From the NCBI GenBank assembly GCA_023614405.1, contig CM042688.1:442918028-442982027 (forward strand): a DNA stretch of 64,000 bases. Direction: 5' to 3'. Below the pieces are notes generated by a model, which worked only from the letters and a program-made list of their open reading frames with translations, did no database searches and was not told the origin of the DNA. Below, one piece after another: positions 44,060-55,200 of the stretch. Position numbers and translations under genes: made by a program. The DNA comes from Avena insularis. Lineage: Eukaryota > Streptophyta > Magnoliopsida > Poales > Poaceae. How positions within the stretch are numbered: position 1 is the first letter of the stretch; each line of letters opens with the position of its first letter.

Positions 44060-45229
44060 GGAGCCCACCCGACAGCTAAGATCTGGGCCGAACCTATCAA
44101 TACACCCTCGAGAAATTAATAGGGAGGCTCAAGAGGATGCTCCCCTCCAAGTAACCTCAGCTAGTCAAACTCGGAGCCTATGGGGTCGAGCACTGAACTT
44201 ACGGGACGGTTCAGGAAACAAGTCACCTCACCCATGGTTCCGGAAGCTCGATTCTATTACATAAATGCATGTGTGGATTCTAACCGGAACTTTCCTACCC
44301 TATGGTCGTCCCTCTAACAGACTTACAGAGCCGCTCGTGAGGGAGATCCCCCTCAGCCACGGGAAATCGCATGGTTGGACTCATGGTCACCTCCTTATGG
44401 GACCAACAGGGTAGGGACCCATTCTAGTCTCACCCTTGAGGGGACCACGGGGTAGCTCACCAGGGAGCCCTCCCCCAGCGGCCCAAATTCTGACCACCCT
44501 CGCAGAGGGACTCCCTCGAGAGGCTGCCCGGAGCATGACTAGGTAATTTCTGGTAGGCCTTCACATACCTCACTAGTTGCGTCACTAAAAAACAGGGCAC
44601 ACGGTGTCCCCTAGATATTCCCCGGAGCGGCCTTGCGCCTGGCCAACGCCACCAAAGCACGCACGTGGAAAGAAAGCAGCAAACATAAGGACCCTCTAGA
44701 GGGAGTTCGACATAGACATGCTTACAAGGAAAGAGGCTAAAAGAGCACTACGACACAGTGACACCGGCAAAATGACTATGTCCCACGGGCCATGGAACTA
44801 CGGTCGTGCCAGAAGCCTGGCTCAGACCCTCTCAAGGTGGCGCGGGTACTCGACGCGACACATCAGGGGCTCAAACACTGATACAGAAAAGCCTCCCCAA
44901 TTGGCGTAGCGGAATCGCAGCACAAAGCCTTGCTAGTTGCGGTGGTCGCGGACAAAGCCCTCCTAGCCAACAGTGAGGTACATCTCGCCCGGCGCGGGGA
45001 CCTCGACATTCATGCCCCACTCGTCCCCGCCACCAGAATGCTTCTATAGCACACCCCCGGGAAGGTCGCTCGTCACGCCAAGAGCGAAGCACCGAGGAAG
45101 CTTCACCCAGGTGAACTAGTCCTCATCCCAAAGGATGAGGATGAAATCAATGACCCAATCTAACTCAGGGTCATCCTCGAGCTTGATCATGACCACCAGA
45201 GGTGGAGGGGCAGGAAGTGCTGCAGACTC
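44060..45229. other. Unassigned repeat-like sequence
   Basis: It is GC-rich with no clear frame. On the minus strand about 45200-44880 reads like a decayed protein (for example LPGGVL and NVEVPAPGEMYLTVG, broken by stops). It may be internal sequence of the element whose LTR lies to the left, or another fragment. I cannot name it. Confidence 0.35.
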
Positions 45230-46383
45230 CAAGCTTTTGCCATCCGCATACCATGCAACATGGCCTCATATTGTGCTTCATTGTTTAACGCATTCGTGAA
45301 ACTCAACTTAAGTATGTAGCCCATATTGTCTGCTTGTGGTGATACCACTATGACTCTAGCTGATGCTCCTTTAGTTCTTTGGACCCGTCGATATATATCG
45401 TCCATGCACTCGATAAGTCCAACAGACCCGTGCTTTGGAGTTCCATACACTCTGTGATGAAGTCAGGAAGAACCTGAGACTTTATTGTTTTTTGCTTATC
45501 GTACGTGATATCTCGAGGGGATAGCTTGATGCCCCAGAGAGAGACACGGCCTGTTGATTCAGGTACCTTTGTTGAGGATGGTACGAGTTGTTGAGGATAT
45601 TGGAGAGGGGAGCCTCGTTGCCAACCACTATTGGATGCTCGAAGAAATAATGGTGCAGTTTTCGCACCATCATGAATACACCATATTGCAAGCTTCTGAT
45701 AGTGTGGGTTCCTTTGTTTGTACGGAGATAGTACCTCGCTGAGGTAGTATACTGGCCATTGGATACCGTGAGTTTTTCCTTCTCCAGATCGTTCGACAAC
45801 CAGTACCGTGCTGACCACTTGGTTGGTGGTGGCGATGTATAGCAATAGTGGTTCCTTTTCCTTGGGTGACACCAAAATAGGTGATGTCAAGAGTGTTTTC
45901 TTGCGGTTCTCAAAGGTGTCTGATTTCTTCAGCAGTGCATAGAATGGCAGTGCTTTTCCCAAAACCGAGCGATGAATCATCTTAGTGCTGCCACGCGCCC
46001 AGCCAGCTGCTGGATGCCTTGTAGGTTTGTTGGTCTCTTCATAGTTAGGATCGCCGGTATTTTCTTAGGGTTTGCTTCTTTTCCCCTAGCCAACACGAGG
46101 TACCCGAGTACTTGCCTAGTAGGGACTCCAAAGGAGAACTTTGTTGGGTTGAGCTTTATGCGGTACTTATCGAGATTATCGCATGTTTCACGTAAATCAT
46201 CGATAAAGGTCGACTCTTGCCTTGTTATAATCACGACATCGTCAATGTAGAACTGGACGTTTCTGCCGATTTTGTGTCCTAGGAAGTATTGCATCATCTG
46301 CTGGTAGGCGGCACCCGCGTTTTTCAGCCTGAAGGGCATTGTGCTGGAGCAGAATAGACCATAAGGTCTGATAAATGCTGCCC
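45230..46383 (-). pseudogene. pol: F2 reverse transcriptase (C-terminal), RNase H and second RNase H start
   Basis: 46390-45977 has AAFIRPYGLFCSSTMPF, LKNAGAAYQQMMQ, VQFYIDDVVIITRQ (YIDD intact, 46238-46249) and GIQQLAGRVAALR. 45980-45348 has SPILVSPKEKEPLLLY, WPVYYLSEVLSPYKQRN and GRVSLWGIKLSPRDITYD. 45450-45187 has ALNNEAQYEAMLHGMRMAKA, the second RNase H with its Glu, after which homology stops. Small shifts separate the frames. Confidence 0.85.
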
Positions 46384-46680
46384 AATCCATAACTTCGAAC
46401 TCTATTTTTTCTTGTCTAAATTTTCTCGGGCTCCAAGGACAATGTCAAGGTTGATCTTGAGTAAGGACACCTCGACTTTTCCCGGGACGATACGGTGCAA
46501 GGATGTGTCCGTTGGGGCTAGGTTGGTGAGAGAGAAGTTCACTGTGCATAGTGTTTTGGCATACATGAGGTTGATGCTACTTTCTGCATCCATGAAGACC
46601 TTGCTCATGTCAAACCTGCCGATTTGTGCTTCAACTATCAATTCCAAATGACCCGATCGGGGAACACGAGGGGGGAGTGA
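46384..46680 (-). pseudogene. pol: F2 protease N-terminal part
   Basis: The frame 46647-46402 reads IVEAQIGRFDMSKVFMDAESSINLMYAKTL, the protease loop with Gly changed to Glu (usual D-A-G-S-S), then TDTSLHRIVPGKVE. It ends in a stretch equivalent to FEVMDW in F1, after which RT sequence follows without the second protease half. Confidence 0.8.
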
Positions 46681-48660
46681 TTAGCCCTACTAAGAGTGAT
46701 CTCCTGCTCAGACCAATGGAGGTACTCGGGTGTTGGTGGTGGTGTCCTTACTGCCATGTTAACTTGTCAGGTGATTAGTTTTTGTGTTTTGTTGGATGGG
46801 CGTCCCTTCTGAATCATGTTCATTGCTCCCTTGGACATTGGGTATTTGTCATTCTGCCATCTATTTTCCGCGGGTTGCTGCTGGATTGCCGCGGCTATCG
46901 GAGATGGTCCTAGTGGTGGCGGTGGTGTGTTTAGCACCAGTGCCCCAAGGGCGGTGTTGTATCCCTGGTTCATTTCCTCGACCACCTTAATGATGAATGC
47001 TTGATTGAGCCCCGGGAAGGTGCAGCAATCTTTCATGAGGTGATTTGATCGCCTCCTCTCTTTAGAGTTGACGTAGTAATGCATGTGGCATGGTCCATCT
47101 AACTATGCATAGCTGGTATTGGGGCTTCCCTTGGCTGCGTCGGCCAGTACTGCTGTGCTGCCCCACTTGGTCCTCCTTCGTCTCGAATACATCAATATCC
47201 TCTACTATGGTTATCACTCCTGCGGTTATTCGTATTGAAGTAATAAACCACAATGTGGCTTGGCCCTCCATAGCCGTCGTAGTTACATCGTCTTTTGTTG
47301 TCATTATTTCTCATGTCATGATCTTTTTTGGTGAGAAACCCTGCTTGTTGTTTACTGCATCCTTATCATCAGCCCATCGATTCGCCATTTCCATTAGCTA
47401 GGAGATCATCTTTGTCTTGACCCAACCCATCTCCTCGATGAATTCTTTTTGGCACAAAGCATCGTTGAAAGCATTGATCGTCCTCTCGTCGGAGATATAT
47501 TCGGCTGAGTTTTTAATGATGTTCCACCGCTATATGAATGTGTGTATTGATTCGCCTGATTTTGGCTTGCATGCTCTCAGCTCCTCCATGGATGTGGGTT
47601 GCTTGAACGTGGATTTGATGTTTAAGATGGACCTGTCTTCCAGGTCGCCCCAAATGCTGATTGATTCTTTGGGTAACAATCTTAGCCAGGACAGTGCGGC
47701 TCTGGTTAAGTGCAACTGGAAGCTCTGCATAGATGTGGCCTTTGATGTCCATAGAAGTTTCACTATCTGCAAATAATCGGCTAGCCACGCTTCTGGCTAT
47801 TGGAGGCCATCGTACTTTTGGCGATCATGAGGAATCTTGAAATCCTTGGGTACGGGTGTCTTGCGAACCCGATGGGTAAAGCAACTTGCGCCACATGCTT
47901 CGAGATCTTCTTCACTTTCCTTGTCTCAGTACCTTATGTGCCTTTCTTGAGCTTTATCGACTTTCCTTTGCATAATGTCGTCAAGTGTGCCATGGTTGCA
48001 TGAGGAGTGCGCAAACCGCACGTGGTGCGGTGACCTAGATCTTCGGGTTCTTGTCATCTACCAAGGAGTGTTGTGATGGCGTGATGATCTGCTAGAGTGT
48101 GGAATAATTTCCTGGCCCTCCTTTGCGAGTGTTTATCCAACCATGCCGAGGCCCATGAGGGTGGAGAGGTGGATGGCTGCCCGCGGATCATCGGCTACCG
48201 GTTGGGTGGTAAGCATGTAGGTTTGAGCTGCGATGAGGGCGGATTGGACTGTTTCAACTTTGATGTGTCCTCCCAAGTGCACAGACATGAATTATAGATT
48301 TAGGTCTTAGGTGATGTCGCATATTTTGGCTTCAGGTATGTTGTTTAGCCGAGAGCCACCCCTTCCTGGTTGTGATTGTCCTAAGATGCTTCCAGAATTG
48401 CGGGTGGAGCTAAGTTGTGCTCGCCGCATGCTTGATTCACCAGCTCTTCTTTTCTTCTCCTCTAGGTCCCTTTGCATCTCGGGCGGTTGCCTCCTTTTCT
48501 TGTCAAGGAGGTATTGGTACACCATTAAATCTTCACATGAAACATGCATCGTCATGGGTACTGCACCCGATATAGCGTTTCTTGCTTTCTCCCAGCAAGC
48601 TGGTGGCAGCTGTCGGAGTCCTGGCACTGGGGGAACCACGATTGACGAAGGATGACCTCG
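46681..48660 (-). pseudogene. gag: F2 gag
   Basis: The N-terminal frame (48639-48307) is rich in R, E and Q (QYLLDKKRRQPPEMQRDLEEKK). The capsid domain near 47772-47530 has MQSFQLHLTRAALSWLRLLP and KSTFKQPTSMEELRACKPKSGES. The nucleocapsid end (47084-46767) has SNHLMKDCCTFPGLNQAF and a proline-rich tail. Several shifts divide these, so it is not a working gene. Confidence 0.75.
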
Positions 48661-49050
48661 ACAATGTCCATATATAAGGACTTAGGGTTTTGCGGAAAAT
48701 AGAATGCTGTGGATTTCGTCGGATGTCAAGAGAACAATGGAGTCAAAGTCGCTTGAATATTTGGTGAATCGCACTATTACAGATTGCTTGGGGATTTTTT
48801 GGTGTCCTCGCCTAGGCTTATCCCTCCCTATATATAATAGGCCGGGTCTTAAAAATGTATGCGGATAGGTTACATATGCATAATTACAATACCAACACGG
48901 TGTCGGTCCTTTGTTCCCTTTCCTAATACAACTAAAAGCCTTTGTTGGTTGCTTCTTTTGGGCCATCATCTCGACTCTTCATGGGCTGTAAGCCTTTTAT
49001 ACTGCCAGGGTAGCAAATCATAGGTACCCGAGTAACCGTACCTATGTTAG
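48661..49050 (-). repeat. LTR between F1 and F2 (shared)
   Basis: On the minus strand TTGGGGGCTA (49060-49051), a Tat polypurine motif, precedes CTAACATAGGTACGGTTACT. TATATATAGGGAGGGA near 48830 is the likely TATA box. The LTR serves as 3' LTR of F1 and stands where the 5' LTR of F2 should be. Its right end (near 48661) is uncertain, and no clear primer site is seen. Confidence 0.6.
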
Positions 49051-49949
49051 TAGCCCCCAAGACTCTACCCAAACCATAGATTCGGGTCGAGTCTCAAAGA
49101 TATGCTCAATTTTTACTATTTTCAGTTTTATAGGGATTTGGTACAACGAGCCTGATGCATCCGATGGATCGGGAATAAGTTAATTGCTCCTGGGTAAAGG
49201 CAAGGTTGTCCTACATCAAATTCAGGTCTCCAGGCTTGAATTTGGAATTTATTACTGGCGTAATTCAGTTTGGGCTGCTGAGGTCTTATCGAATACTGAA
49301 TCCCAGTTTTATTTTATCGAGTACCGAACGCATCCGTCTGGATTTTTCATCATATCATAGATACGGATATATTCCTCACATAGCGTATTCTTGTGCAATT
49401 ACCAGGCCACACATGACGAATCCCAGGGTCTTACCTTCATGTTTGTGAACATGGAATTCAGAGTTTTATCGCATTTCGAGTGTGATCCGAGGTTTTCTTA
49501 TATATTGATTTTGTCGGCTACCGGATTTAGCAGCTAGAACTTAGAGTTTCTTATGGACACTCCTAATAGGAGTATTTGTTCAAAACTGTTCATTTGTTTT
49601 CCTTTATTAGGTGCGCATCAGTGCTCCTGATAGGAGTAGCCCCCGAGGCTATGTTCAGATGTATGCATCAGGACATAGGCTCGAAAATCTTACATTATAC
49701 TTGCGACGTCCTTTATTAGGTGCGCATCAACGCTCCTGATAGGAGTAGCCCCCAAGGCTAGAGTCAAAATCTTTGTATTCGATTGTAGTCTCAATCTTTG
49801 TTATGTAGGATTTTACCTCGACTCTAAATTTTTCTTCAGGTTCGTATCCCTTGTACTGATCCACAATGTTATGAATTCTCTTGTTATGACGTTATTGATG
49901 GCGAATTTTATGTTGTTCATTCCCATAAGATACGTCTTGATGAGACATT
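49051..49949 (-). other. F1 3' region with repeated polypurine motif and hairpins
   Basis: On the minus strand, GGGGGCTACTCCTATCAGGAG appears at 49644-49624 and, with TTGGGGGC, at 49753-49733; a third hairpin CTCCT-ATT-AGGAG is at 49572-49560. The two longer copies sit in a direct repeat of about 110 bases (49595-49760) that also includes CCTTTATTAGGTGCGCATCA. Confidence 0.75.
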
Positions 49950-50332
49950 TTGAACATGGGACCGTGCAGCAGTAATGATGACGCGTGGTGGCGTATTCAG
50001 CTAAGTTTTTTGACTAGATGTCCCCTTTTTGCGCGAAGATCAAGGCCACGTGCGCTGTTCTCCCATTTTTACCTCAGCAATAACTTCTTCAGATATTTTC
50101 CTTTACAAAATCTTTTGACATGTGCCACCATCGGGTGTGTTTCTGACGGTTCGATTTTACATCAAATGGTCCAAGATTGTGTCCTTGCTCTTTATAAAGG
50201 GAAGGGGATTTATTTTACTTCTTTTTACCCCTTCCCCGCTAGCTTCATCTTCTTCCTTGCGCCCTTCCCTTGCTCTTTCTTCCTCGCCTACTCCGGCTGT
50301 TCTTCCGTGTGCTCTTCTCGCTCCTCCACCAC

Positions 50333-53027
50333 CATGGGGAAAAGCAGGGTGGGGACTTCCACCACGGCCGCCAAGGCCACCAGAAAGAGGGTTGTTGGAT
50401 GGCCCCCTTCGAAGTGCTCTATGCGGGAGTGGCGCGAGGCGTGGAACTCCGATCATCTGGAGGAGGGCTCCTTCAAGCTCCCTGGGGATGAAGCTGCTCC
50501 AATCCCCGAATTGGGCTGGAGGATAATATTCCTTTCCTTTTTTTCCGTGGCGTCTCTCTCCCTATACATGAATTCCTTCGTGGTCTCCTTTTTGTTTATG
50601 GCCTGCAGCTGTATTAGCTAATGCCCAACACTATCCTTCATGTCGCTTGCTTTGTTACTCTTTGTGAATGCTTCCTCAGGATCCATCCCCATTGGGGCCT
50701 GTGGAAGTACTTCTTTTATGTTCATCAGAATGCCACTGACACCATTGTCCATGATGTTGGTGGCACCATTTTTTCTGTTCGCTCCGACATAGACTATTTT
50801 GATTTTAAGATCACTGACTCTGTCCAAGGATGGAAAACCAAGTGGTTTTATATCAAGGATCAGTTTGTCGAAGGTCAGTCGTTCGGCTTAGCCCCCTTTA
50901 ACCCCAAGAAGCCTTGTCGCAAACTTGATTCTTGGGATCAGCATCCCACTCCCGAAGAAATGATGGAGATTGAACCCCTTCTTGTCCGTATTTCAAAATT
51001 GCGGCTTGAGGTTGGCAAGGAACTGTCAGGACTTCAAATTCTGGCATATTTCTTGCGGATCTGCGTGCAGCTTCTGCAGGCCAGACTTTTTGGTATGTGG
51101 GCATATACTAGCAAGAAGGACCCTATGAGGATTTCACGGGATGATCTCACCCTCAAGGTGTATGAAAAAGGGTTCGGAATTTTACGACCCTCATGAAGAA
51201 AAGCTCGGTTCCCTCTAATTGTCGTGTGGAGCCTTTTGGTAAGAAGAATCGCCTTCCCGAGGTAAATTCCTTGATCTTTTGCTCCTTGTTCTTCTCTGTT
51301 TTTTGCTCTTTTGCAATTGTCCTCTTTTGTGATTGTTAGTCTTTTGTTTACGCAGGATTATGATCATCTATCCTGCCTTCTTCCTCTTCCAGCTTCTCAC
51401 TAGTCCTTCTACATCCGAAGATCTCCCTATGACTGGGACTACTGCTGATAAGGAGACGGAGACGCCTACCACAAAATCTTCGTCGGGGATGTCGTCGCTT
51501 TCGTCGGCTCGCTCGGAAGATTTTCGCGTGGCACCTGCACACGAGAAAAGGAAAGATCTTGACACCGTGGAAGCAATTGAAGACTCGGACGACTCCACTA
51601 GTTCAAAGCCTTTGCGTGATGTCCCTATTTCATCGGCTCCTCCCTAGATGAAACTATTTTGCTTTACGCATAACATTTCTTTGTAAGTACTAACTTCCTT
51701 TTCTATTTATTAGGATGAGCCTGTGTTTTGATCAACGTGTGTTTAATTTGTAGTGGTGATGACGGGGAAGATCCTCCTTTGTCTCCACCTGGCACATTAG
51801 TTGCCCCTCCTTCTGCAAAGTCTCCGCAGCTATCCAAGGGCCCAAAGGATTCACATGCATCTCCTACAGGTCAAACTATCCACAAAGATGTCGCCACTTC
51901 ACACAGACCACCGCCGTAAGAAAGAAGATAATCAGTGGGAAAGGGCGTGGTGATATGCAAGACATAAGTGTATCCGTGCTTTTTAATCTCACCATGGATC
52001 ATCCTTTGCTTGTTTTTTCCTAATGTCCTTCTTCGCAGCTTGTGATGCGTGAGATGATTTACATGGACTCACTTCATTAGGATCTGTAATGAAGCCGAAG
52101 GTCCAAAAGGTATATTTTCATCTTTTTGTGGCTTTTGCACTACCTTCTACTTTTCTGACTTTTTGTGTTACCTTCTGATATCTTTAGCCGCCGCCAAAGA
52201 GTCCAAGGTAATCCAGGACAAGGCGATGATGTGAGCCGATGATCTGGAGGCCAAACTTCGGATTGTTGAGGAAGCTTTAAAAGAGGCCAAGCACAAGGCC
52301 AACATTGATGCCGAAGAGAAGGCCAAACAAGCCTCCATCCGAGATGAAAGTCTCCGGAAGCATGTGGAGACCCTCAATGTTTCTTTAACTTGTAAGTTTT
52401 CTGTTAGCAAGGGAGAAATTTTGCTTCAATCCCAATTTTTTGGCTTCTGCGTTCTTATTCCCTCCTTTTTCTTTTGGTATGTGTAGAGCTGACAGGTCAA
52501 AATTTGTTGCTGGATGAAGATAAGAAGGTTGATCCTTTATCGGATGCTGTTAGCACTTTGGAGTCTAACAGTGTTCATGTGCGCAACCTCCTTGTCCGCT
52601 CACGCCGTGCCTTCAAGAGCCTACATGGAGAAGTTTTTCCTTTGAAGGAAGTACCTGCTGATTTGAACAACCTCGTTGCTATTTTTGGTGCTGATCCAAG
52701 CCCTCTTGTTGGCTATAGTGCGATGCAATTGAAGAGGAGCGCCAAAATTTCGATGGCATTGGAAATGGCACACGGCGAGAAGGTCGACTGGGAGAAGATT
52801 AGCTCCTCTGTACCAGTCAACTCCAAAGGCCAATAATTTGATTTGAAGCCTTTCATTTAGAGGGCCAATAAATACTCTCATCTGCTTCTGGGCATAAGCT
52901 CATGTCCGGAGAAATCAGCTGCCCCTTCTTCGACTGGTGCTCCTTCTTCGGCTGTTGCCCCTGCTAATCCCATGGCTAGTGCTCCTTCTGCTAGTGCGAC
53001 TTTGTCCTTGGAGAAATCGGCTCCCTA
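50333..53027 (+). pseudogene. Antisense spliced gene of F1 ('putative gypsy type transposon' domain)
   Basis: Exon 1 starts ATGGGGAAAAGC at 50333 (MGKSRVGTS). It carries LPIHEFLRGLLFVYGLQL, then after a TAG and in the same frame LMPNTILHVACFVTLCECFL, and later KTKWFYIKDQFVEGQSFGLAPFNP. It ends at 51261 with GTAAAT; the next exon starts 51356 after TTTACGCAG (intron 94 nt). Exon 2 has an acidic, S/T-rich low-complexity region. Coiled-coil-like sequence follows near 52190-52390, then 52500-52836 with FKSLHGEVFPLKEVPADLN and KRSAKISMALEMAHGEKVDW, and a Ser/Pro/Ala tail to TAG at about 53027. Function unknown. Confidence 0.7.
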
Positions 53028-53159
53028 GCTTTGTTTTGTAGTTTTCCATGTTTCTTCTGCTACTATTGTAACGAATATTGAACTTATCCTGTTGCTGGAA
53101 TACTTCCTTTTGATGAAAAGAAAATTTCTGTACATATGCATATGAGTGGCTCATTGTGT

Positions 53160-54084
53160 GTTGAAGGTTTTCTATCTTTCTTGTGCCTTGCCAGATTTTG
53201 TGTGATTCGGTGGCTCCTCCTACGCCTGCACAGACGTCAGATGCAATCCTGTCCTCATCTAGAATGGGTGCAGCCGAGACTTGCCATTATACATACAGTA
53301 GACCCGCTGTTGTATGCTGGAAAAATTGAGTAGGTGAAGAGGCTTGAAGGGAAACTTCGGGTTGTTCAATCAATGGCGGATTTTGCCTAGTCGAAAAGCG
53401 CCAGGCCCTCGATCGTGAGGCATACTTCTTGGACGAAATTTCTGGGGCAAGTGAAAATATGCTATGTAAGTCCTTTTGCGTTTGCTTTTTGCTGCTGCCC
53501 TTTTTGCGAGATGCCAATGCTTTCTCCTCCTCTTTTTTTGTAGGCATTTGATTGTGCGAGAGGGAAGAAATCGAACATCTGCACAACCAAATTCAAGCTC
53601 TTGTGTCTGCTTCTCAAAATTCCGGGATGGACATTTGGATTGATCACCGTTGTGCTTATGCCGTGGCTCTGCTTCAAGACTTCATATCTGAGGTGGAGAA
53701 ATTTGTTGAGTGCTGTCGTAGATCGCTGGTCATCGTTTATAATGCCATGTTTCCTCGGGATCCCTAGCCTCAGACTTAGCTTATTTGATGGTGAAGTTTC
53801 GTCAGGGTGAAGGGATTCATCATTTGGTGAAGCTTCAACTTGTGGTGGGTGCCAAGCTTGCGCTCTCTTAGGTGCATGCTCACCATCCGACGCTTGATTT
53901 GGAAGTCATATCTTTGGGGTTGCCTTCTCCTTCTTATGGTGGTCTTGTTAGTATGGTGCCTCACTATGCCGCCGCTCGTAGTCATGCGACTAAGATTGTC
54001 CGGGGGTGCCTAGAGGCATACGAGGAGTTTTTTATGAACTTTGCTATTCTTTGCATAATTTCTATTGCCTTCATATACTTTTGA
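53160..54084 (+). pseudogene. Second antisense-gene 3' part, F1
   Basis: After the first gene's end another set of exons follows: a fragment near 53320-53465 ending with GTAAGT, a segment 53552-53767 (QDFISEVEKFVECC, then IVYNAMFPRDP) and a last part (53820-54084) reading LQLVVGAKLALS, AHHPTLDLEV and MVPHYAAARSHATKIV. It repeats the C-terminal order of 52474-52836, in more decayed form, and resembles the last exon of the B gene. Confidence 0.6.
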
Positions 54085-54235
54085 AACATTATGCTGAGAA
54101 GTACTTTCTTGATTCATTGATAAGTACAAGGGGATACATTGCATTAGCGTGTTCGCCTGGCCGTTGGCCTTATTGAATATAGAAATATATAAGAGTAAAG
54201 AATAAAAACTGCGGCTTCTGTCTTGAGGTACTCCA

Positions 54236-54680
54236 TCATGCCCCTTGTTGGTTTGAGGGGAGCTTCATCTTTTCGACTAGAGGCGCCATGTATGCACGAC
54301 GGACTAGAGAGAAAAGTAGTTGGTTTACTGAGTCACTTAGACTTGGGAAGTCGATGCATACGCGTAGGCATTTGCTTCCTTTGGGGACGAGCATTGTGTT
54401 GGCTACCCATGTTGCTTTTGTCTCCAATGGCCTTGATTTGTCGGGTGGCTTTTCCGTTTGCGGCTATGCTTGATTTTGCTGGTTGCTCGTCGAGTTATTT
54501 TTGGGCTTTTTCCTTGTTTACGTAGTTTCCAGTGGTTCCCCAATTCTCATGGGGGAACCCGACGAGCGCGCCTTCCTATGCAGGACCGGGAGTGGAAACC
54601 AAATAGGTAGCTTTTACGGGTGTGTGATGTACTTGATCTTCCAGGGTTTGCTTACTGGGGACACATCCTTCGTGTAGTAG
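54236..54680 (-). pseudogene. pol: F1 RT start joined to post-pol sequence
   Basis: The minus-strand frame 54427-54236 reads ATWVANTMLVPKGSKCLRVCIDF, the RT entry, then changes within about 10 codons to MAPLVEKMKLPSNQQGA, unrelated to RT. The following AT-rich part resembles a 3' untranslated region. This is a deletion junction near 54310. The linker from the protease is broken by stops. Confidence 0.7.
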
Positions 54681-55200
54681 TTATTCATCCGCTATTTTCA
54701 ACTGGACAAATTGCGTCTCCAAACTAAAGGATTCTAATATTTTATTGAATTCTTGATCACAGCTATCCGAGCAGTTGAAACTTCCTTTTATTGTTATGAC
54801 CCCATTGGGGGATGGCATTTTGAGCGCCAGGTATGCATAGTGGGGTACTGCCATGAATCTAGAGAAAGCTGGTCGTCCCAGGACCGCGTGGTACTGTGAT
54901 GGCCAGTCCATTACTTCAAACTCCAGTTTTTTGCGCCTGAAGTTGCTTCTCGATCCAAAGACTACGTCGAGGTGCACTTTGCCCAGAGGAGTTCCGGCTT
55001 TGCCTAGAACTATTCAGTGAAAGGTTGTATTTGTTGGTGCTAGATCTGCCAGGGACCAATTCATTGCCCATAGAGTTTTGGAATAGATGAGGTTAATGCT
55101 GCTTCCTACATCCAAGAAAACCTTTCTCATGTCAAACCCGTCGATTTGTGCCTCGACTATTAGTGTCGATTGACCAGGTCGTGGGACTCGAAGTGGGTGG
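54681..55200 (-). pseudogene. pol: F1 aspartic protease
   Basis: Near 55160-55080 the minus strand reads DMRKVFLDVGSSINLIYSKTL, the protease site (D-V-G-S-S). The frame 54977-54681 continues HLDVVFGSRSNFR, FEVMDWPSQYHAVLGRPAFSRF, VPHYAYLALKMPSPNG and CDQEFNKILES, the usual second half and linker. A TAG lies between the two parts. Confidence 0.8.

Larger units (their letters stand above)
45230..49050 (-). mobile_element. Element F2: Tat-lineage Gypsy element, minus strand, truncated
   Basis: Read on the minus strand the order is LTR (49050-48661), gag, protease, part of RT, RNase H and the start of the second RNase H, stopping abruptly at about 45230. The end of pol, any antisense gene and the 3' LTR are missing. 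An internal deletion joins protease to mid-RT. The parts are Tat-like in order and sequence. Confidence 0.75.

Noticed and set aside
49950..50332. N-terminal extension of the F1 antisense gene from an upstream ATG at 49950
   Set aside because: The upstream part is hydrophobic and unlike the B and E genes; MGKSRVGTS at 50333 fits the MGMKKG-type start in B better.
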